5,251 nucleotides of DNA from an uncultured Flavobacteriales bacterium (GCA_913009535.1 CAJVXR010000096.1:1-5251); one strand, 5' to 3'. Positions 1 to 5,251 are shown, counted from the stretch's first letter. Notes: a model not told the origin generated them from the letters alone. A program made the numbers and translations.

Positions 1-23
1 TTAAAAAAACTTAGTTTTCTCAT
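1..23 (-). CDS. Possible 5' end of a further operon gene (partial)
   Basis: On the minus strand an ATG at 23-21 opens a frame reading MRKLSFF that runs off the left edge. It begins 26 nt after the end of lptC, which suits another member of the same operon. The Lys/Arg-plus-hydrophobic start would fit an exported or membrane protein. Only seven codons are visible, there is no ribosome binding site (usual for this group), and no family can be assigned. From memory, flavobacterial lptC is often followed by a CorC/CNNM-type (hemolysin-like) membrane protein or a SurA-like isomerase gene, but nothing here proves either. The ATG could be a chance occurrence in AT-rich DNA. Confidence 0.3.
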
Positions 24-49
24 AAAAAAATTTAAAATAAATATAGTAA

Positions 50-577
50 TTATTCCTCTAACAGTACATAGCCATTAACATCAAGAAAGTTTATTTTGGA
101 AAAACTAATATTTGAATCAAAGCCAATTCCAGTAATATCCTTATCTAAGGACTTGTATTTAAATGGGTGATTTGTAAACAACCATTCCTGACCTTTATTA
201 TAATATAGCTGATCTGTATAAAGTGTGTCTTTAGAGCTCGTTATAATTACCACGTTATTTCTTAAATCTACAAGATCAGTATCGTTATATGAAATTACAT
301 AATCAGCAGTAATTATACTTTCATTTTTATTTTCATCATAAAAAATTATCTCTACAGATTCAGGAAATTCAAAATATGGAAAATCCATATTAGAAAAATT
401 ATACATTTTAGGACTAATAAGTTTGGAAGAGATTAATCCTGAATCCGTATAAATTGAATTAATTTGTTTTGCTATCGTTACAGGGGAGCTGTTATAGTCT
501 AAAGTTCTTATTTGAGAAAGTTCGTTTTTACATGAAAAAAATGAAATAATTATAAGGGATATTTTTAAATATTTCAT
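50..577 (-). CDS. lptC: LptC, LPS export periplasmic lipoprotein
   Basis: LptC belongs to the Lpt machine that carries lipopolysaccharide from the inner membrane (LptBFG) across the periplasm to LptA and LptD. The protein is 175 aa. It starts with a short hydrophobic stretch ending in a lipobox-like FFSC, with Cys16 as the probable lipidated residue, so it is likely lipid-anchored rather than held by a transmembrane helix as in E. coli. The body shows the Bacteroidota LptC pattern: PYFEFPESV at 67-75, followed by a YDEN turn; a TAD segment near 90-92; LRNNVVI at 105-111; DTLYTDQLYYN at 117-127; and ITGIGFDSNISF at 148-159. These repeated short strands suit the beta-jellyroll fold. The ATG at 577-575 overlaps the stop codon of the upstream TPR gene by one base (TAATG), which supports both the start and translational coupling. 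Family assignment is by recognised motifs, not by a search. Confidence 0.87.
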   Translation of the reverse strand: MKYLKISLIIISFFSCKNELSQIRTLDYNSSPVTIAKQINSIYTDSGLISSKLISPKMYNFSNMDFPYFEFPESVEIIFYDENKNESIITADYVISYNDTDLVDLRNNVVIITSSKDTLYTDQLYYNKGQEWLFTNHPFKYKSLDKDITGIGFDSNISFSKINFLDVNGYVLLEE

Positions 578-1956
578 TACAAATTTGGAACTTTAATACT
601 TGAGCCAATCCAACAGCCTATTTTTATCAGCTCACCTTCTCTACCAGATGAAAATATTTCACTTTTCTGTGGAGCTTTAGCTAGATAATTTTTAGAGGTG
701 TTATTTGCTGCTTTTTTAAGATTACTATCTACTTTAGCTGCTTTTAAAGCCTCATTTGACGCTAACCAGTATACTGCTCTTTGGCTAAAATTATCTGACC
801 CACAGTTTTTTGCGCTTGACGCATACATCTGGGCAATAGCTATGTGACTTTTACCCATAGAAGGATTATATTTTAATGCTTTTCTATAGTAATTTCTAGC
901 TTTTGAAAAAGAACCACTTTTTTTAAATTTTGTAGCTATTCTATATAAAATTTTGGCTTTCTCATATCCGTCGGTTTCTAAATCAATGGCTTGAGTATAA
1001 TAATTAAAAGCTTCCTCACTTTTACCTTCTTTATCTTTGATTATACCTAGGTAATATGAGGTATCTGGATTTGGTTCTAAATTGTTTTTTTGCTGCAAAA
1101 TAGTAACAAATAATTCTGTGTCAATACAGTCTTTATTTGCTAGTCTATTCATTGCCCTTTGTAGCCAAATACCTTCATTTTTATTTTCCTCATAATTCTT
1201 CTCGTACATTTTAATAAGATTCTCGCAGTTACCTCTTTCCCCTAAATCAATATCCATGCCTTTAGAGATTTGTGTGTAAGCTTTCAAAAAGCTAGTATAA
1301 GACTTAAATTGACTTTTCTGTTTTTTTGAAAGAACTGGATCTTCTCCTTCATTTTCAGGAATAAATTGATTTAACTTATTTGTGAAGTTTTTGATCTCTA
1401 ATTCAATTTTTTCTGAAACCTCATCATATTTGGTAAAAAGTTGTTCCACAGCTTTCTCACCAGAATCATACAATTCAACCATTAATTTGAAGTAAGTATA
1501 AAGATTTTTAGGGTTATTGAATGTTTGTAAATCAGTCTTGTAAGCTTTATCAAATGAACTAAACAATTCGATAGTAGATATATTTAATATACTTCTGTAA
1601 TCATATTGAAGTTGTGCAGTCTTGGCCATAGTAGCACCTAATGGAGCTTTTTTGGGGAAATTTTCTCTTTTTTGAATCCAAAGTAATACAAGATCATTTA
1701 TAAATTGGACTTTTTCTTCTGCAGATGAGTTTTTTATTTTGTCCTTTAAAATTCTTTCTCCATAAGTATATATTGCTGAATTAAATTTTGGGTTTCTATT
1801 TCTTAATTCCATCCATGGAGCATATGCAGCATCGTAGTTTTTAGCCTTTGCATATTCACTAAAAATTGAAAGTGAATTTATATCATCTTCATTTTGTTGT
1901 GTGTAAGAAGAGGTGAAAAACATTAAAAGACACAGTAAACTAAATAACTTCTTCAT
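577..1956 (-). CDS. Secreted TPR-repeat protein of the coaX-lptC operon
   Basis: A 459-aa protein with an N-terminal signal peptide (residues 1 to about 20, Lys-Lys then a hydrophobic core, cleavage probably near SSYTQ), so it acts in the periplasm or at the outer membrane. Cys9 lies inside the hydrophobic core and is followed by more hydrophobic residues, so it is not a lipobox. Most of the chain looks helical. The clearest tetratricopeptide repeats are at about 297-329 (YYLGIIKDKEGKSEEAFNYY, then TQAIDLE) and about 333-366 (ILYRIATKFKKSGSFSKARN, then YYRKALKYNP). A third helix pair follows near 368-408. The C-terminal segment with GELIKIGCWIG (441-451) resembles a tail I recall in Bacteroidota TPR proteins at this locus. 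TPRs are protein-interaction scaffolds, and the partner is unknown. It starts 2 nt after the stop of the barrel gene and overlaps lptC by 1 nt. An envelope-assembly role is inferred from context only. Confidence 0.82.
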   Translation of the reverse strand: MKKLFSLLCLLMFFTSSYTQQNEDDINSLSIFSEYAKAKNYDAAYAPWMELRNRNPKFNSAIYTYGERILKDKIKNSSAEEKVQFINDLVLLWIQKRENFPKKAPLGATMAKTAQLQYDYRSILNISTIELFSSFDKAYKTDLQTFNNPKNLYTYFKLMVELYDSGEKAVEQLFTKYDEVSEKIELEIKNFTNKLNQFIPENEGEDPVLSKKQKSQFKSYTSFLKAYTQISKGMDIDLGERGNCENLIKMYEKNYEENKNEGIWLQRAMNRLANKDCIDTELFVTILQQKNNLEPNPDTSYYLGIIKDKEGKSEEAFNYYTQAIDLETDGYEKAKILYRIATKFKKSGSFSKARNYYRKALKYNPSMGKSHIAIAQMYASSAKNCGSDNFSQRAVYWLASNEALKAAKVDSNLKKAANNTSKNYLAKAPQKSEIFSSGREGELIKIGCWIGSSIKVPNL

Positions 1957-1958
1957 AA

Positions 1959-3260
1959 TTAATTATATTTTCTTTTAACAAACCATCTGTCATTTAAAGA
2001 TAAACTCATTTTTAAATTCATAAATTTTTCTTCAACTAAATTCGCGTCAGTTGTACCACGTTTGCCCACTTCTAAAGCAAAGTTTAAATTAGAAAACAAA
2101 CTCCCAACTGGAATACCTACTCCAAAAGTCATACCAAGTTCATTAATTGATTGATTGTTTATTATTAGTCCTGTTTTTTCAAAATATATACCAGATCTAT
2201 AAACAAACTTTTTTAAGACGCTGTTAAACGATGAAAATTCAGGAATAAAAAAACCTCCAAACGAAATTGTAGAAGCGTCTTCATAACTACTATTATCAAT
2301 ATTTATTAGTTCAGACTTAAATACACTAGTCTTTACAAATGTATATTCTGTTCCAATGAACCATTTTCTAAGTTTTCCAATTCCTAAACCAATTGAAGTT
2401 TTGGATGGCATTGACAAATTTGTTTTTTTTAATCCCAACGATTCCAAATTAACATCAATATTATTTATCGGAAATTCTTCACCGATTGAGTTAATTACAA
2501 TTGATGAAAAAGTTCTATTATTCTCGGAATTTAAATTATAATTAGGAGCATAAGTAAATGCTGAATGTAATTGAATTAATTCTGATATCATAGGTTTAAA
2601 TGTAAGTCCTAAGTTATAACTAAAACCGCTTAAATCAGACCTATTAGCCTCTCTACTATGATAATCCAAGGGGTCTAAATTAACATCATATAAAAATTCA
2701 ACAGCATTGTTTTGAATATTACCAAAGTTATAATCAAAATTTACTCCTGCTGCTAAGCTTTCAGAAAACTGGTAAGCAAATCCAAGTAAAACTTTGTTTA
2801 AACCACCCTTCCCAGAGTATTTATACTTAATTAAATCATCAATATCTAAAGATTCAAGCTTATAACCTACTGATGAATGTGGCATTAAACCAAAGCCCAT
2901 TCCAAATTTACCCATCGGAATAGATAAACCTAAATAATCAAAAGAAGTTGTTGATGATTTAGCCGAAGTATTATCAGTTTTAAAATTAATATCTGTATTA
3001 CCAACACTTACAGTAAACTTAACTAACCTTCCTTCATTATTAAAAGCTTTTAAATCATTCCCTGTGAACGAAGCTGGATTTCTAAAGTTCATATGAATAC
3101 TATCAGTCAATATACTCAAGCGACCCATTGCTCTATTTTCAGTTGTACCGTTAAAATTCAAACTTCCGATTCCATAAAATGAGTATGGAGAAGCACTGCC
3201 TTGAGAAAAAGAATTTGCAGATAATAAGGCTAAGATTATATAAAAAATATATTTTTTCAA
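1959..3260 (-). CDS. FadL/PorV-like outer-membrane beta-barrel protein, TTG start
   Basis: A 433-aa predicted outer-membrane protein. Residues 1-20 form a signal peptide (KKYIFYIILALLSANSFS), and the mature N-terminus carries SPYSFYGIG (24-32), a motif I recall in flavobacterial barrel proteins. Then ENRAMG (41-46) and RNPASF (60-65) mirror the 'RAMG...NPA' layout of FadL/PorV-type barrels. The rest is alternating strands with Gly and aromatic residues, for example GLSIPMGKFGMGFG (111-124) and GGLNKVLLGFAYQF (152-165), ending in a strand and a basic tail (RWFVKRKYN). The start is TTG: it overlaps the coaX stop in the usual 4-nt way (TTGA), and the first internal Met (residue 45) would remove the whole signal peptide. 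FadL relatives move hydrophobic ligands and PorV shuttles type IX secretion cargo, but neither substrate nor role can be read here. Placement upstream of lptC suggests envelope biogenesis. Confidence 0.82.
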   Translation of the reverse strand: MKKYIFYIILALLSANSFSQGSASPYSFYGIGSLNFNGTTENRAMGRLSILTDSIHMNFRNPASFTGNDLKAFNNEGRLVKFTVSVGNTDINFKTDNTSAKSSTTSFDYLGLSIPMGKFGMGFGLMPHSSVGYKLESLDIDDLIKYKYSGKGGLNKVLLGFAYQFSESLAAGVNFDYNFGNIQNNAVEFLYDVNLDPLDYHSREANRSDLSGFSYNLGLTFKPMISELIQLHSAFTYAPNYNLNSENNRTFSSIVINSIGEEFPINNIDVNLESLGLKKTNLSMPSKTSIGLGIGKLRKWFIGTEYTFVKTSVFKSELINIDNSSYEDASTISFGGFFIPEFSSFNSVLKKFVYRSGIYFEKTGLIINNQSINELGMTFGVGIPVGSLFSNLNFALEVGKRGTTDANLVEEKFMNLKMSLSLNDRWFVKRKYN

Positions 3261-3979
3261 TTTGAACTATTTAGTTTGATTAAGTTATTTAGACCTTCTA
3301 ATAAGAAATTTTGATTCGCAAAGATGCTAATTTTTAATTGGTTAGACAAGAAAACAGAGTTACCACCTGTTAAAATAACTGTTAAATTTTCATATTTTGC
3401 TAAATATTGGCTTATAAAACCTTCGATTTCAAAGACTACTCCATTCACAACACCAACATTGATAGAATCAATTGTTTGGTTAGCTATCAGATTTTCTGAT
3501 GATTCAAGACAGACTAAAGGTAATTTTGATGTGAATTTATTTAAAGATTTATATCGCATTTTTAATCCTGGTGAAATAGCGCCTCCTAAGTATTGATTTT
3601 TATCATTTATAAAGTCATAAGTAATACAACTACCTGCATCTATAATTAATACATTTTTGCCTGGATAGCTTAATGAAGCTGATGAAACTAAAGCAATGCG
3701 ATCATTGCCAAGTGATTTCTTAGATAAATACAAGTTTTCAAAAGGAATATTTGAATTTTCTGAAACAAAATGAATATTATCAAAATTATATTTATCAAGA
3801 TTTAAATCCACATCAGTAACTGAACAAACTATAAAATTTTTAATAGATGGATATAACAATAAAAAATCATCTATTTCATCTATAATAAATTTCGCATCAA
3901 AGGTTTTAACAAAAACTAGTGAATTATTATAAACTGCTAATTTAGCCTGTGTATTTCCTATGTCTAAAGTTAAATTCAT
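3257..3979 (-). CDS. coaX: Type III pantothenate kinase CoaX
   Basis: CoaX phosphorylates pantothenate with ATP to 4'-phosphopantothenate, the first committed step of coenzyme A synthesis, in the cytoplasm. The type III enzyme belongs to the ASKHA (acetate and sugar kinase/Hsc70/actin) fold. The 240-aa length is typical. Visible motifs in order are DIGNT (6-10, phosphate-binding loop), SLGNDR (89-94, the GxDR motif whose Asp is a catalytic-site acid in this family), DAGSCITYD (114-122, second phosphate loop), GGAISPG (132-138), the SINVGVVNG segment (172-180) and LTGG (203-206, adenosine side). All key positions appear intact. The DAGS serine replaces the more usual DAGT threonine, a mild change. 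The ATG at 3979-3977 sits about 16 nt below a TAnnTTTG promoter element, and the gene is first in the operon. Its stop overlaps the next start by 4 nt. Confidence 0.95.
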   Translation of the reverse strand: MNLTLDIGNTQAKLAVYNNSLVFVKTFDAKFIIDEIDDFLLLYPSIKNFIVCSVTDVDLNLDKYNFDNIHFVSENSNIPFENLYLSKKSLGNDRIALVSSASLSYPGKNVLIIDAGSCITYDFINDKNQYLGGAISPGLKMRYKSLNKFTSKLPLVCLESSENLIANQTIDSINVGVVNGVVFEIEGFISQYLAKYENLTVILTGGNSVFLSNQLKISIFANQNFLLEGLNNLIKLNSSN

Positions 3980-3994
3980 AATATTATATTATTA

Positions 3995-4002
3995 CAAATT
4001 TA
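3995..4002 (-). promoter_or_regulatory. Promoter -7 element for the coaX operon
   Basis: Read on the minus strand this is TAAATTTG, an exact match to the Bacteroidota -7 consensus TAnnTTTG. It would place transcription start near 3990-3987, giving a leader of roughly 10 nt before the coaX ATG. The -33 side is poor: only a TTCG-like stretch about 15 nt upstream is visible, not a clear TTG. No Shine-Dalgarno sequence precedes the ATG. Confidence 0.5.
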
Positions 4003-4027
4003 CAAAAAGTAATTTTGCGAATTTCTT

Positions 4028-4056
4028 TTGGGGAATAATAAAAAAATCTATATTTG
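4028..4056 (+). promoter_or_regulatory. Bacteroidota-type promoter for tRNA-Phe
   Basis: TTG at 4028-4030 (within TTTTGGGG) and TATATTTG at 4049-4056 match the Bacteroidota -33 (TTG) and -7 (TAnnTTTG) elements, with 18 nt between them. The expected start is near 4061-4064, only about 5-8 nt before the mature tRNA 5' end. Both elements and the spacing fit, which makes this the best promoter in the window. Confidence 0.65.
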
Positions 4057-4068
4057 CAGACCTTATAA

Positions 4069-4141
4069 GGTACCTTAGCTCAGTTGGTAGAGCAATGGAC
4101 TGAAAATCCATGTGTCCCTGGTTCGATTCCTGGAGGTACCA
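4069..4141 (+). tRNA. tRNA-Phe (anticodon GAA)
   Basis: A complete 73-nt cloverleaf. The acceptor stem GGTACCT pairs with AGGTACC over seven base pairs, with discriminator A at 4141. The D arm is GCTC/GAGC; the anticodon stem ATGGA/TCCAT encloses loop CTGAAAA with anticodon GAA at 4102-4104 (phenylalanine); the variable loop is GTGTC; and the T arm CCTGG/CCTGG carries TTCGATT. The 3' CCA is not encoded (the genome reads CAT after the discriminator), as is usual in Bacteroidota. The gene is followed closely by a terminator and stands alone in its transcript. Confidence 0.97.
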
Positions 4142-4152
4142 CATTACAAATT

Positions 4153-4187
4153 AAACCCCGTCTTTTTAAGATGGGGTTTTTTATTTT
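4153..4187 (+). terminator. Rho-independent terminator after tRNA-Phe
   Basis: ACCCCGTCTT (4155-4164) pairs with AAGATGGGGT (4168-4177) over ten base pairs including one G-T wobble, with a TTT loop, followed by a T-rich tail (TTTTTTATTTT to 4187). Two further A-T pairs can extend the base. It ends the tRNA transcript and separates it from the plus-strand genes downstream. Confidence 0.9.
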
Positions 4188-4227
4188 GAATATATTAAAA
4201 ATAATTTTTTAATTGTGAATAAAATCA

Positions 4228-4241
4228 CGAAATCGATTTCG
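4228..4241. promoter_or_regulatory. 14-bp perfect palindrome, possible operator
   Basis: CGAAATCGATTTCG is a perfect 14-bp palindrome in otherwise AT-only DNA. It overlaps a tandem hexamer TCGATT-TCGATT (4233-4244). It lies about 21 bp upstream of a weak -7-like element (TACTTTAG, 4262-4269), near or over where the -33 element of the 4291 gene would lie. A dimeric regulator site is a reasonable guess; no regulator gene is visible in the window. Confidence 0.35.
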
Positions 4242-4261
4242 ATTAATTGTTAAAAAATAAA

Positions 4262-4269
4262 TACTTTAG
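4262..4269 (+). promoter_or_regulatory. Weak -7-like element before the 145-aa gene
   Basis: TACTTTAG differs from TAnnTTTG at one fixed position (A for the third T). It would start transcription near 4275, about 15 nt before the ATG at 4291. No TTG lies at the right distance upstream: the nearest, 4247-4249, is only 12 nt away. A TTTCG stretch about 20 nt upstream is the other option. The call rests on position and partial match only. Confidence 0.3.
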
Positions 4270-4290
4270 CAACAACGTTAAATACAAATA

Positions 4291-4728
4291 ATGCCAATAA
4301 AAAACAACTATGAAAATGAGCTTTCGCTAGAAGCTAAAAGTAGAAAAATCACTACTGAGTTTATAAACATAGTTCACGATCTTTGGTACGAAAAGTCTAT
4401 AGAGTTAGTGATTTTTAGAAATTCTTTAATTGATAAAAGAGCCAGCGAAGTACTAAATTTAGTTTCCTATACTAAGGAATTTATTAACAAACCTATTTCA
4501 ATCTCCGATATTTTAGAAATATCTCAATATATACGCGAACTAGATTTACCTCCTTCCAAGTTAGATATTGGAAAATTAGTATATGAATATCACTCTAATT
4601 CATCTAAAAAATTAGACAAAAAATTATTTATTAGTTCACAACTTAAAGACATAAAAAAAACAATTCGTGGTTCAGACAGCCTTGCAGATGTTTATATTGC
4701 AGCTATTTGGCAAATGTTTATTCGATAA
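4291..4728 (+). CDS. Stand-alone N-terminal domain of Bacteroidota-type long GAPDH
   Basis: This 145-aa protein matches, as far as I can recall the family, the N-terminal extension of about 120-130 residues found ahead of the Rossmann domain in the long GAPDH of Bacteroidota. Telling segments are YENELSLEAKSRK (7-19), FINIVHDLWYEKSIELVIF (24-42), FRNSLIDKRASEVLNL (42-57), KEFINKPISISD (62-73) and LDLPPSKLDIGKLVYEYH (84-101). In the enzyme the extension leads into a GFGRIGR nucleotide-binding loop; here the chain instead ends with an unrelated-looking tail (about 124-145), and no frame downstream supplies that loop. The catalytic Cys domain is therefore absent and GAPDH activity is not expected. 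The start is fixed by an in-frame TAA at 4279-4281. GC is about 28% by hand count, native-like. It could be a regulatory or partner-binding stand-alone domain, or the remnant of a partly duplicated gene; the intact reading frame slightly favours the former. Confidence 0.75.
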   Translation: MPIKNNYENELSLEAKSRKITTEFINIVHDLWYEKSIELVIFRNSLIDKRASEVLNLVSYTKEFINKPISISDILEISQYIRELDLPPSKLDIGKLVYEYHSNSSKKLDKKLFISSQLKDIKKTIRGSDSLADVYIAAIWQMFIR

Positions 4729-4744
4729 TATCTAGATAAAGTTA

Positions 4745-4993
4745 ATGAGCTTTTTAAAAAACTTACTACTTGGCGTCGCTGGAGCCAAGACTTATCAGAA
4801 TGTATATAACAAACCCATTATTACTCCGCCGCCTGGATATGTCATCAGAGGCATGAAGCACTCTGGGATTGGGAGTACTTGGAAAATAACGTACTCAAAG
4901 AATGGGTCGAGCTCTACAAATTTCTTTAAAATCAATAGCGGAACCAAAGGTTACAGCATGGGTAGCGATAAATGGGGTATTGACTGGCCATAA
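4745..4993 (+). CDS. Small orphan protein, 82 aa, atypical base composition
   Basis: I do not recognise this protein. It starts with a short hydrophobic stretch (FLKNLLLGVAGA, 3-14), possibly a weak membrane anchor or amphipathic helix, then a Pro-rich turn (ITPPPGY, 26-32), then a Gly/Ser/aromatic region that looks like small beta strands (YVIRGMKHSGIG, STWKITYSKNG, TNFFKINSG) and ends WGIDWP. The ATG is the first after an in-frame TAG (4733-4735) and lies 16 nt downstream of the preceding stop, so co-transcription is plausible. GC is about 41% by hand count against about 28% in the gene before it, with codons such as CCG, GTC, GGG and AAG that the neighbours use little. This points to foreign origin. 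No ribosome binding site is seen. That it is coding is supported by the clean frame and compositional structure but not proven. Confidence 0.55.
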   Translation: MSFLKNLLLGVAGAKTYQNVYNKPIITPPPGYVIRGMKHSGIGSTWKITYSKNGSSSTNFFKINSGTKGYSMGSDKWGIDWP

Positions 4994-5069
4994 ACCCTTA
5001 ATCTATTTTGCTGTGTATCCCCTCATAAGGTAATGCCTTGCTTCTAATATAATAAAAAATTAAAAAGAT

Positions 5070-5251
5070 ATGAATGTAGAAAAAATTGGTTTTTTAGCTT
5101 GGTATCGTTTTGATGACATTGCATCAATAAAAACACGAAATAAATTAAAAATTTTTTATGAATATGTAATTAAAAATATTGAAAGGAATATTAATGGCAA
5201 TGGGGGCATTGCTGGCAGAAATATTTACATAGATTTGTTGGACATCCCAGT
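5070..5251 (+). CDS. Start of a protein with a possible type I periplasmic-binding-like domain, no signal peptide (partial)
   Basis: An open frame from ATG at 5070 runs off the right edge; 60 complete codons are visible. An in-frame TAA at 5061-5063 fixes the start. The sequence opens with a short strand (EKIGFLAWY), then a long helix-like stretch (about 20-41), then NGNGGIAGRNIYIDLLDIP (42-60). This layout resembles the beginning of branched-chain amino acid-type ligand-binding proteins, where a 'kIGvl' strand is followed by a helix and then 'iN..GGI.Grkiel...D'. Those proteins are normally exported, yet there is no signal peptide or lipobox here, so this one would be cytoplasmic if the start is right. 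The assignment rests on pattern memory from one third of a domain or less. Base composition is AT-rich like the core genome. Confidence 0.5.
   Translation, partial: MNVEKIGFLAWYRFDDIASIKTRNKLKIFYEYVIKNIERNINGNGGIAGRNIYIDLLDIP

Noticed and set aside
5..16. Short inverted repeat around AACTTAGTT as an operon terminator
   Set aside because: The stem would have almost no loop and consists mainly of A-T pairs; it also lies within the possible next reading frame.
2356..2541. Plus-strand open frame of 61 codons inside the barrel gene
   Set aside because: It lies fully antisense to a convincing outer-membrane protein gene, has no recognisable motif, and is of a length expected by chance.
3324..3596. 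Plus-strand open frame of 90 codons inside coaX
   Set aside because: It is antisense to coaX, whose motifs are all intact, so this is a shadow frame.
4061..5032. Near repeat CCTTATAAGGTA (4061-4072) and CCTCATAAGGTA (5021-5032) as possible attachment-site copies
   Set aside because: Only 12 nt with one mismatch, and the first copy lies at the tRNA 5' end, whereas integration normally duplicates the 3' end. Probably chance.
4994..5069. Terminator, promoter or recombination site between the 82-aa gene and the 5070 gene
   Set aside because: Only weak pairings (CCTTA/TAAGG across 35 nt, AAGG/CCTT) and an imperfect TATTTTG stretch are seen. There is no stem with a T-run and no clean TAnnTTTG, so nothing is called.
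4729..5069. Missing GAPDH catalytic domain hidden in another frame after the 145-aa gene
   Set aside because: I read the frames following the stop for GFGRIGR or a catalytic SCTTN-type motif and found neither; the 82-aa protein is unrelated.
1..5251. CRISPR array or insertion sequence
   Set aside because: No spaced direct repeats, no transposase-like frame and no terminal inverted repeats were seen on either strand.

Overview
The window looks like chromosomal DNA of a low-GC Bacteroidota bacterium, most likely a member of the Flavobacteriia. The signs are strong AT richness, genes starting without Shine-Dalgarno sequences, promoter elements of the Bacteroidota type (TAnnTTTG), a tRNA gene without an encoded CCA, and protein families typical of this group.

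Left part (about 1-3979, minus strand): a tightly packed operon transcribed right to left. It reads coaX (type III pantothenate kinase, first step of CoA synthesis), a FadL/PorV-like outer-membrane beta-barrel protein, a secreted TPR protein, and lptC (lipoprotein component of the LPS export machine). A possible start of one more gene lies at the left edge. The joints are a 4-nt overlap, a 2-nt gap and a 1-nt overlap, so translation is probably coupled. The three downstream products are all envelope proteins. I recall this order as conserved in Flavobacteriia, so this is the core-genome part.

Middle (about 3980-4187): a divergent promoter region, then tRNA-Phe(GAA) on the plus strand and a strong rho-independent terminator.

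Right part (about 4188-5251, plus strand): an accessory-looking block just downstream of the tRNA. Its first gene (145 aa) closely resembles the N-terminal extension of the long Bacteroidota-type glyceraldehyde-3-phosphate dehydrogenase (GAPDH), but it has no Rossmann or catalytic domain. Next comes an 82-aa orphan with clearly higher GC (about 41% against about 28% for its neighbour, by hand count). Last is the start of a gene whose first 60 residues resemble the beginning of a type I periplasmic (branched-chain amino acid-type) ligand-binding domain but carry no signal peptide. The solitary GAPDH extension is the most interesting item; whether these three genes act together cannot be told from this window.
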